Source: Hondaea fermentalgiana (taxonomy: Eukaryota > Sar > Bigyra > Thraustochytrida > Thraustochytriidae). Taken from it: a stretch of 64,000 bases of DNA. Shown here in pieces: positions 56,907 through 64,000 of the stretch (position 1 is the first letter of the stretch; each line of letters starts with the position of its first letter). Both the position numbers and the translations under genes were made by a program. Under the pieces are notes generated by a model. The model saw only the letters and a program-made list of their open reading frames with translations. It made no database searches and was not told where the DNA came from. Location of the stretch: positions 133,983 through 197,982 of the forward strand of contig NPFB01000092.1 in the NCBI GenBank assembly GCA_014084085.1. Direction: 5' to 3'.

Positions 56907-59900
56907 TTATAAGGAGTGCTGCGAAAGCTGTGACAAGGGCTTCCACTGCGCCAATCCTGGAGTCCATACATGAGTGTTCGCATCAATTGAGCCGTTCACG
57001 GCCAATTGGTAGAGCTCTTCCCCGGAGACTGGCCCTTGCTGGGCTCCTGTGCGGTCAATGTACAAGAAGGACCCAATATTTACAGCTTGTGCTTGTCCAC
57101 TCTCGCCCGATGCCGACGTCCCATCCTCTGCTGCATCGTCATCCTCGCCCTCCTCCTCAACAAGTTGCACGTCAGAGCCATGAAGGCCAAAAGGGTCGCT
57201 ATTGTCCTCGACATCGGGCAAGGTTTCGGACATGAGGCGATGAGAATCGCCGCTCAGATCCTTCTCTCCGCCGCGCTGAATCGCCATCAGTGCGTCCGTG
57301 TGCTGGACATCATCCGTATTTGATGAATAAGTCGGAGAGGCAACAAGGGAAGATGATGTCTGAGCTTGCGAGACAGGACCGGACTCGTACATGTTTTGCG
57401 TCAAGTCAAGACGTATGATATCTCGTTCACAAAACAGCTCGTAGTGAGACATGTCTGCAGCCGGACGCACATAACATACGCTGTCATGCAGACTTGTATC
57501 GCAGCATGAGCAGCGACAACAATCGTCGTGACAACGCAGACGGCCGTCGTCCCCAGTACATACTTGTTCGACAAGTTCGATTGGATCTTCGTCGATGCGT
57601 CCAGCACGCGTTGGGATGAGCACCCTGCGGGTCGAAGAAGAGAGGACAGGCTGCATGCACACGACGCATGACGGGCGATACTGCGTCTCGCAACACTCGT
57701 CGCAGAACACAAGCAATTTGTACTTGTCAAGGGGGCTGCGCCGCGCCGTCTCGAGCGTCAGTGCTCGATGACAGGAATTACACTTGAGACATTGCGCCTG
57801 CCGGTGCAAATGGATTCCAGGCTCTAGCATCACTCCTTGCGAAGGCTCCTTGATAGCGTCAAGACACGCCACACACTGAGGCAGTTCCTCCTCGTCCTCA
57901 TGAGGCTTGCAAAGTAACATGTTGCGAGGATTTCGAGATGAAGCGTCTGGCGCTGTTGATGGTACGACTGCAAGTGAGGCGGCCCAGCCGCACCTCGCGC
58001 AGCACATGTGATCTTCATGCCACGTACGGTGGCAAGGGAAAACAGAAGGTTGAGGTCCTTCTTGCCCACACGAAGCGCATTTTCTCACCAACTGAGCATT
58101 GCACTCGGCGCAGTATGGCCAACAGCCACCAATGCGATCGATCTGGGGAGGGTCGTCGTCATCGTTTGGATCAATAACTCGAGAGCACGTATAACACCGC
58201 AGATGCACTTTATGCCATGCAAATCCTTTCCACAAGACCACTTCCTCGCGGGCCTCGTCTCCATGAAGCTGTGCGAGACGTGGCGATGGAGGTCGAAGAC
58301 GAATGGCTGGATTGGTGCTCGAGTGCGACCTTATCACATGGGAGACGGACATGTTCGATTGCGAAACACATGTTCCTGCACCCAATGCGTCTCCACGTTT
58401 TACATCAGCGCTGCCAAGGCCCCAGTGGGGCAAAGAAGCTGGCATCGACACATCAACATGCTCTTTGCAGATTGGACAGATGCGGCGCGCATCGAGAAGC
58501 CTCGAAAGAGCCTCATCGACGTCAGGGGCTTCTGCACTGACGATTGGCCGAGGACGCTCCACGGCATCACTGCCCTCTCGCAAAACCAGGTGCTCGGACT
58601 CGTTTCGAAGTTGCGTACCATCTTTCCCCCCTTGCAGACCCTGTAAGCCGTGCGCGCTACGACTGGACCCAGGACGCGTGCTGAGTCGCTCGAGCCCCGT
58701 CGCAACGGCCTCGTCCGTGAGACGCATGTTCGCACAATACAAGCACGCGCAGCTCTTGCTTATGCGTCCACGTGCCTGTATGATAGCGTATTGCGTGTCG
58801 AAGAGGAAAATTCGTCGCCGAAGGCCATGTTTGCTCTCGTGCATTTCGAGAGCATCCTCTTCTTCAATGACGGCCTCTGCGCGATCCAGCGCGTCTACGA
58901 GCGCGTGCATCCGTTCGCAGAGGTTCTCTATACATTTGCCCTCATGCCCACGCATATGCATGTCCAAAGGATGATCATGCTCCCGTGTTTTGTTGGCGAA
59001 GGCTTGGACCACATTTTCGAGCATTGTGAGCATGTGTTGCGCAAAGTCGCGATCAACAAAATGGGTACATTCTTTGTCGAGGTGCATTCCAAAGTCGACG
59101 CCTCGGCGAAGCTCGAGAAGTTGAAATTCGAGAAAGTCGACCTGGTTCTCGGCCATTTCAATGGGCGAGCACTGGCTCAGAACAGGCTCCCACAGCCAGT
59201 TTTCTTCTTTGTAGCCGCCTCGTCCAGAGCGCGCGCCGGCATATTCGCCTGCACTCTCGCCCTGCTCGTCTTGGTCCTCAGCCTCACACTCATCGTCATC
59301 ATCGTCGTGCAAATTTTTCGCACCGAAGTCAAAGTCATCCTCATCGTCAATGTCACTGTGAACCTCGTCACGATATTCGCCAGGACTTGCGCGCAGCCTC
59401 GCTGGACGCTCGAGCGCCATACGTGCTATGGCGCCGGCAAGCTCTTGGTCGTACGTGTCATTCTCGACGTCGATGTCAGACTCGTCATTCACGCTATGAC
59501 TAAACTTGCGTTCTTCATCGAGGTCTGCAGTTGCAGTGCTTACGAAGCATTGATCCCTCGACCTGGGCTCTGATTCCCTCGAAACATCGCCTTGCGTCGT
59601 GCCCTGTTCGCTTTCTGGGAGGGAAATCATGCTCATCTTGGACTCTGAATCTGCACGTGCCGCACGACGTTCGGCGTTTGCCCGGGCTGAAGAAAGGCTC
59701 GTGGTGTTGTCACCAGCAGCAAGGCCCGCTTCGATACCATGTCCTTCGTCTTCACTGTTCATCAAAGCGCTCGTGTCAAGTGAGTCCCTGTACTGGGAGC
59801 TGCGTTCGCTGCCAGCTCGTGCGGTGCGACGCGCGCGACGCGCGACCCTGCTCCATTGATTTGAGTAACCGAGAAGGGCCTCATCCTTGCTGGGCATGTA

Positions 59901-62726
59901 GAGGAGAAAGATTTCGACAATGCGAAAGAAGCGCAGACTTGCGGAGAGCGGCGCACGCTGAAGTTGGAGAGCGTCGGCTTGCGCGCAGAGCAAGTTGCGG
60001 ACGAAGTTCACACTGTCTCGATTCCAACCAGAGAGCACAGCGGTCTCGAATATAATTTGATCGAGGCCCCTGAGGTTGTACAAGCCGCGGGTCGGATGGC
60101 TCCGAAGCGTGCTCATGCAAAGCATCTCCACAATGCGGTGCAAGATGTAGTCGGTCGCTTCGTCGCGAAAGTCGCGGTCACGCGGAATGGTCTGCAAAAG
60201 ACGCAAAAGGCCCGTACGCCACCCTTGCGAGGAGTGAAAAATGTGCAGATTCTGGGCGCTGCTCGCACACAGGGTGAACAGAGCGCCGACAAACTCCTTA
60301 CGGACGAGATTGTCGCTCATCCAGCCGAGCATGCACAGAAGCACGGGAACGAGCTCTTGTGCGGCCACACTAACAAGCTGCGTGAACGGGTTAGTGGTCT
60401 GAAAGTGATGTGCGTCGAGCGGCTCGACGAGCTGTCCGGTAATCAGCTCAAAGAGGGTAGCGCAGTCCATGTACTCGATGCCACCGGCAAAGGAATTTCG
60501 CATGGAACCAACGTCGTGCGAAGCGGACCAACTTTGCGTGGCGGCGGACTTGCTCGTCCAAATTCGCTTGTCCGCAGAGAAAGCTTCGTGCTCAGGAATG
60601 CTAATGTCGGTGAGCCTTGGAAAGTGAAAGTTAGCTTCCAGTCCAAGTGCGCTGCCGTCACGGACACAAGAAGCGAGGTCATCCGAGCGAAACGTATGTA
60701 CAGAGCCTACAAGAGACATGCTGGAGCGACGCGCCTGCATGACAAGCTGGGCGAGGCGCGAAGATCGCAAACCGGACATGCGAAGGTCCGAGGTGCGTCC
60801 AAAGAGGTCCGATCGACGAGACATGAGATCAGAGGTGCGGGCATCAGCGTCGGCGCTACTAAGGTTCGACGCGCGAACGCCAAGGGCGGAGCCGGCTGGG
60901 GCACCGCCACCTGAATGCCCTTCGTGATGAATGGGAGCCATTTGCGGCTTGCGCTCGAGCCCTGGCCGTGTCGGAAGGCCAGTCAGGTCCGTCTGGCGAC
61001 GCGGTTCCTGCTGTGCATGGTGGTGGTTGTAGTGGTGGTGATGATGTTGGTGGCTGCTCAACCCAAGCGAGCTACCCGCAGATATTCCTCGCCCGGGCAT
61101 AGAAATGAGCTCGCTCTGACGCGCGGCCGAGGAGAGCGTGGCAAGACCACTTTCCCGCGTGGTGTATGTATGCTTGTATGCGAACTCTGACTTTCTCCTT
61201 CCCGTGGGCATCGGCATGAGGCCTTGGTGGTGAGCCCCTGGTTGATGGGCGCGCCGGAGATCAGAAGCCCGCCCTGGGTCACCTGTTTCGAAAAAGGCGC
61301 TGCCTCCTCGCCCGCCAGTGCTGCTGAGGCTACTAAAGTGACTCATTCCACTGGCTGTCGTCGCCGCAGGATTACTGCTAAGACTACTTCCGGTGCTGCT
61401 ACTCGGCGCGACGAAGCTTCCAGCGGCGGCAATTTTTGGAGTTGCACGAGCCACAACGGAGCCCGAGGCGCGTTCGTGCGTGGAAATGCTACCCGTCTCG
61501 AAACTTGTATTGCTTGCCTCGCGACGAGCGCTTCCCATAGCGCTGAAGGGGCCGTTTTCTGACGAGGAATGCCCTGACTGCGAGCCAACGGAGCCCAAGG
61601 CGAACGAGGTTCGGCTGCCCCTTCGCCTCCCACGCTGCTCGAGCTGAACGGCACGCGTGAGGAGGGACTGCGCGAAGGCGCGACGTACAAGGACATTCCG
61701 CATTTGCGAGTGCCTTGGTTTATCGAGAGCCGCACGAGACAATTGGCCAAGAATCTCCTCTGGGGGCGCGGCAACGAGAGTCTGCACGGAGAGGAGCTCG
61801 AGTGAGAACATGCCGCATTCAAATGCCTCAAGACCGACCAGAAACTCATCGCAGCGGTCATGCTGTGCGCACGCGTGCAGGGCCCGCCACATTCCTTTGA
61901 CAGCCCAGCGCCGCACATCGCGATCTGCGCAGGCTTGAAGCACGTCGAGACATTCGAAGAAGAAAAGCACGCATCGCTGCGGGGGTTGCGAAGTCCCAGG
62001 GTTGGCGGCTGCGTCTTTCTCGTGGCTAGATTCTGCCTCATTTTCCGCGGCAGCCTGGCCTGCGTTGGATTGAGAGGTTTCTTGCACCTCCTCGGCAATT
62101 TCCGAGGAGGAGTGGAGCTCGGCGTTGATTTCGTCGAGCTCTAATAAGCAGTCGAGGAGCGTGATGCATTCCTCGGCACTAAATAGGATGGCTGCGATGG
62201 CTCGCATGGCCTCGGCTGGGTTTGAAGGACTAATTGGCAAAAGGTCGGATGAGAGGCTGTCGCCGGTCGTCATTGTCGAAGAAGTGCCCGCGAGCGCGTC
62301 TGACACGACGGCGTCTTGTGAGCACACTCTTTGCAGGCGATCGAGGCAGTGGAGCGCCCCTGTGCTTTCGTCGGACTCGGCGGCGAGGAAAAGCGCATCC
62401 ATGATGACTTTCCACAGAGGCTGAACGGGCCCGAGGCGTGGCAGTGAGAGTGTTTCGGGGGTATTTGCATCGAGCTTCTCGCTGAAGAGGTCGCCCGGGG
62501 CTGCATCGACATCTTTGCTGTCACTGCTGTTCCCACTATCATTACGTTTAAGTCGTCCAAGACGGGATGCGAGTTCGTGCTGCTCTTCTCTTACGGTATG
62601 AGATGCAGACTGTCGGCTGCGTTCCGCGTCTTCGTCATTCTCTTCTTCCCCTCGTCGCCCATCAACGGTTGCGACGTCGCGCAAAGGTGCGTGTTGCCCT
62701 TCGCAGCGACCACTGCCCTTCCGCAT
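56907..62726 (-). CDS. giant protein with helical ARM-like region, LIM-like zinc modules and C-terminal GYF_2 domain
   Basis: A single exon of 1939 residues. Residues about 90-360 are helical (LWKVIMDALFLAAESDES, LLDCLLELDEINAELHSSS). About 360-700 is Ser/Gly/His-rich and disordered. A second helical block spans about 740-1010 (LFELITGQLVEP, ELVPVLLCMLGWMSDNLVRK, MLCMSTLRSHPTRGLYNLRG), and an acidic stretch lies at about 1100-1200. From about 1410 to 1770 come zinc-binding modules with LIM spacing: CPICKEHV, LRCYTCSRVI, YCAECNAQLVRKCASCGQ, MCCARCGW, CVACLD, CLKCNSCHRAL, FCDECCE, CVVCMQ, CRCSCCD. The last 54 residues (FLYIDRTGAQQGPVSGEELY, VWTPGLAQWKPL) are a GYF_2-type domain. A signalling or cytoskeletal scaffold is inferred. 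No membrane segment seen. Confidence 0.8.
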   Translation of the reverse strand: MRKGSGRCEGQHAPLRDVATVDGRRGEEENDEDAERSRQSASHTVREEQHELASRLGRLKRNDSGNSSDSKDVDAAPGDLFSEKLDANTPETLSLPRLGPVQPLWKVIMDALFLAAESDESTGALHCLDRLQRVCSQDAVVSDALAGTSSTMTTGDSLSSDLLPISPSNPAEAMRAIAAILFSAEECITLLDCLLELDEINAELHSSSEIAEEVQETSQSNAGQAAAENEAESSHEKDAAANPGTSQPPQRCVLFFFECLDVLQACADRDVRRWAVKGMWRALHACAQHDRCDEFLVGLEAFECGMFSLELLSVQTLVAAPPEEILGQLSRAALDKPRHSQMRNVLVRRAFAQSLLTRAVQLEQRGRRRGSRTSFALGSVGSQSGHSSSENGPFSAMGSARREASNTSFETGSISTHERASGSVVARATPKIAAAGSFVAPSSSTGSSLSSNPAATTASGMSHFSSLSSTGGRGGSAFFETGDPGRASDLRRAHQPGAHHQGLMPMPTGRRKSEFAYKHTYTTRESGLATLSSAARQSELISMPGRGISAGSSLGLSSHQHHHHHYNHHHAQQEPRRQTDLTGLPTRPGLERKPQMAPIHHEGHSGGGAPAGSALGVRASNLSSADADARTSDLMSRRSDLFGRTSDLRMSGLRSSRLAQLVMQARRSSMSLVGSVHTFRSDDLASCVRDGSALGLEANFHFPRLTDISIPEHEAFSADKRIWTSKSAATQSWSASHDVGSMRNSFAGGIEYMDCATLFELITGQLVEPLDAHHFQTTNPFTQLVSVAAQELVPVLLCMLGWMSDNLVRKEFVGALFTLCASSAQNLHIFHSSQGWRTGLLRLLQTIPRDRDFRDEATDYILHRIVEMLCMSTLRSHPTRGLYNLRGLDQIIFETAVLSGWNRDSVNFVRNLLCAQADALQLQRAPLSASLRFFRIVEIFLLYMPSKDEALLGYSNQWSRVARRARRTARAGSERSSQYRDSLDTSALMNSEDEGHGIEAGLAAGDNTTSLSSARANAERRAARADSESKMSMISLPESEQGTTQGDVSRESEPRSRDQCFVSTATADLDEERKFSHSVNDESDIDVENDTYDQELAGAIARMALERPARLRASPGEYRDEVHSDIDDEDDFDFGAKNLHDDDDDECEAEDQDEQGESAGEYAGARSGRGGYKEENWLWEPVLSQCSPIEMAENQVDFLEFQLLELRRGVDFGMHLDKECTHFVDRDFAQHMLTMLENVVQAFANKTREHDHPLDMHMRGHEGKCIENLCERMHALVDALDRAEAVIEEEDALEMHESKHGLRRRIFLFDTQYAIIQARGRISKSCACLYCANMRLTDEAVATGLERLSTRPGSSRSAHGLQGLQGGKDGTQLRNESEHLVLREGSDAVERPRPIVSAEAPDVDEALSRLLDARRICPICKEHVDVSMPASLPHWGLGSADVKRGDALGAGTCVSQSNMSVSHVIRSHSSTNPAIRLRPPSPRLAQLHGDEAREEVVLWKGFAWHKVHLRCYTCSRVIDPNDDDDPPQIDRIGGCWPYCAECNAQLVRKCASCGQEGPQPSVFPCHRTWHEDHMCCARCGWAASLAVVPSTAPDASSRNPRNMLLCKPHEDEEELPQCVACLDAIKEPSQGVMLEPGIHLHRQAQCLKCNSCHRALTLETARRSPLDKYKLLVFCDECCETQYRPSCVVCMQPVLSSSTRRVLIPTRAGRIDEDPIELVEQVCTGDDGRLRCHDDCCRCSCCDTSLHDSVCYVRPAADMSHYELFCERDIIRLDLTQNMYESGPVSQAQTSSSLVASPTYSSNTDDVQHTDALMAIQRGGEKDLSGDSHRLMSETLPDVEDNSDPFGLHGSDVQLVEEEGEDDDAAEDGTSASGESGQAQAVNIGSFLYIDRTGAQQGPVSGEELYQLAVNGSIDANTHVWTPGLAQWKPLSQLSQHSL

Positions 62727-63132
62727 GCCGAGCGTCCGACCGCCGCGACAGCCGGGTTAGGCTGTCTGGCTGTCTGTCTGTCTGGCGGGCGGGCGGGTGG
62801 GCGGAAACCCGCGCCCTCGCGTCAAGTCAGCCAGCCCGTCAGCAGCAGAAGCGCACAACACGCAAGAGTGATACACTGGCCGGCCTGTTTTCGTCGCCTC
62901 CTTCTCTTGGCCAAGATCTTGGTTGATCTTCCTCGCCTTGCCTGCCAGCCTCTGCAGCCAGCCAGAGCGTGGCGGGCGGTGCGGCTCGGCCTGCTGGTCC
63001 GGTCGACCGAGGACGCTTCTCTTCCCCGAGCGTTTTCGCCGTGCGAGAGGCCAGCGACCCCTGCTCGCTTGCTTGCTTGCTCGCTTTTGCTTGCTAGTAT
63101 CTATCTCGCTCACCCTTGAGATTCTGCGGATG

Positions 63133-63164
63133 GTCGAGTCGAGTCGAGTCGAGTCGAGTCGAGT
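63133..63164. repeat. (GTCGA)n tract
   Basis: About six tandem GTCGA units; the same motif occurs near 9466-9488. Confidence 0.9.
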
Positions 63165-63218
63165 CCAGGTCAGGTCAGGTCGGGTCGGGCTGGGCCCACA
63201 CGGCGCCTGGGAGGCCCT

Positions 63219-63310
63219 GCTTCGCGCGCCCTGCGTATAGCTTCGACTTTCGCGCGCCTGCTTCGCGCGCCCTGCGTATGGCTTCGACTTTTGCGCGCCT
63301 GCTTCGCGCG
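63219..63310. repeat. 41-base minisatellite, about 2.2 copies
   Basis: Units at 63219-63259 and 63260-63300 differ at only a few bases and are followed by the start of a third. Confidence 0.88.
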
Positions 63311-63938
63311 CCGTGCCTGGCTCTGCCTGGCTCTGCCTGCTCTGCTCTGCTCTGCTCTGCTCTGCGCCGCGTCGGCGCTTTCTCTGCTCTGGCTGCTGCC
63401 CAGCAGCTGCTGTTTCTGTCTGCTGCCCGCACCAGCGCAGCGCAGGGCCGCCGCTCCGGAGGCTCGCTCGCTGCGCTGCCGCGCCGCCGTCGCGACCGAG
63501 CCCGCCCGCGTCTCGACTCTGCTCTGCCCTACTCCGCTCTGCTCCGCTCTGCCGCACGCCGCGGCCGCCCCTGCAGCGAGCTTGGTTTTTGAAAACCCGT
63601 TCGAACGTCCTCTCCTCGCGCGAGGATGCCCGATCTGCTCTGCTCTGCTCTGCTCGCTCGCTCCGCGTCCCGCCTCCTCCTCTGTCCCGAGGCGCGCGCC
63701 TTGGAGGCGGGCTTCCACGGCGGGCGCCGCTGTCCCGCCCGCGCCGGGTCCCGTCCCTTCCGCTCGCTCTCCTCGCCGCGGCGCGCGCTCGCCTCGCGCG
63801 AGCCCGCCAGCCCCGCCGGTTCCTCGATTGCATCCTCCCTCTCGCGCCGCTCGCCGCGCAGGCTCGCCTCGCCGCGCCGCGCCGCGCGCCCTGCTCGCCC
63901 GCTTCCCGGCGGCGCCATCCCCGCGCCATCCCCGTCCA

Positions 63939-64000
63939 TGGGCGCGGCGCCGGCGGCCGTGTCAGCGGCGGCAGCAGAGGCAGCGGCTCCGCGCCTGCCT
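63939..64000 (+). CDS. possible start of a gene cut by the right edge
   Basis: An ATG at 63939 in a tccATGG context opens an Ala-rich frame (MGAAPAAVSAAAAEAAAPRL) to the window end. In DNA this GC-rich an open frame of 20 codons means little; it is listed only because a divergent partner for the LIM-like gene is expected here. Confidence 0.2.

Larger units (their letters stand above)
62727..63938. other. GC-rich, repeat-bearing upstream region
   Basis: Upstream of the LIM-like gene. It contains a GTCGA tract (63133-63164), a 41-base tandem repeat (63219-63310), TCTGC repeats (about 63338-63365) and Arg/Ala/Ser-rich frames on both strands that are not convincing genes. Confidence 0.5.

Noticed and set aside
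62757..63929. 390-codon minus-strand frame upstream of the LIM-like gene
   Set aside because: Arg/Gln/Ala-rich translation of tandem repeats (TCTGC, GTCGA); no ordered segment.
1..64000. rRNA, tRNA, CRISPR arrays, insertion sequences, retroelement or viral genes
   Set aside because: I saw no credible cloverleaf with internal promoter boxes, no regularly spaced repeat-spacer array, and no reverse transcriptase, integrase or transposase motif. Folding or profile searches (tRNAscan, Infernal) were not possible, so small RNAs cannot be excluded.

Overview
The window reads as nuclear DNA of a compact eukaryotic genome. Evidence: spliceosomal introns with GT..AG ends, eukaryote-only proteins (Mediator subunit 22, EMC5, transcription elongation factor Elf1/ELOF1, KEOPS subunit Pcc1, F-box, TLDc and LIM-like proteins), very large intronless reading frames, and GC-rich intergenic DNA full of simple repeats. 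The mix (plant-type dihydrodipicolinate reductase, F-box/TMEM185-like membrane proteins, GT61-like and O-fucosyltransferase-like enzymes) fits a heterotrophic stramenopile, most likely a thraustochytrid (Labyrinthulomycetes). That placement is inference from style and gene content. Two runs of 100 N (7529-7628 and 45236-45335) mark scaffold joins.

Left part (1-17 kb): a large leucine-rich-repeat protein (minus) runs off the left edge and is divergent from a decayed HXXXD acyltransferase/condensation-like gene. Then come dihydrodipicolinate reductase (minus, 3 exons), EMC5 (plus, 2 exons), MED22 (minus, 3 exons), a membrane-anchored TLDc protein (plus), an F-box protein with many membrane segments (minus), and an unrecognised 3-exon gene (minus).

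Middle (17-47.9 kb): a gene-poor stretch of about 6.6 kb carries only simple repeats and one weak small ORF. It is followed by a Gln-rich putative regulator (plus), a metzincin-type metalloprotease (minus), and two tandem O-fucosyltransferase-like paralogues (minus). Next are monofunctional dihydroorotase (plus), the 86-residue KEOPS subunit Pcc1 in three short exons (minus), an FAD-dependent oxidoreductase (plus) and Elf1/ELOF1 in three exons (minus). Two unrecognised proteins (plus, then minus) follow, and then a secreted metalloprotease with two almost identical catalytic domains that contains the second N gap. A gene-poor stretch of about 2.4 kb closes this part.

Right part (47.9-64 kb): a 2134-residue HEAT-repeat protein (minus) and a GT61-like glycosyltransferase (plus) share one upstream region. 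A 1939-residue protein with LIM-like zinc modules and a C-terminal GYF_2-type domain (minus) follows, then GC-rich repeat-bearing DNA to the edge, where one more plus-strand gene may begin.

Most neighbours are divergent or convergent pairs with short spacers, so shared bidirectional promoters are likely. Introns are confined to eight genes, mostly short conserved housekeeping ones. All 13 deduced donors have the form GTA[A/C/G]GT.
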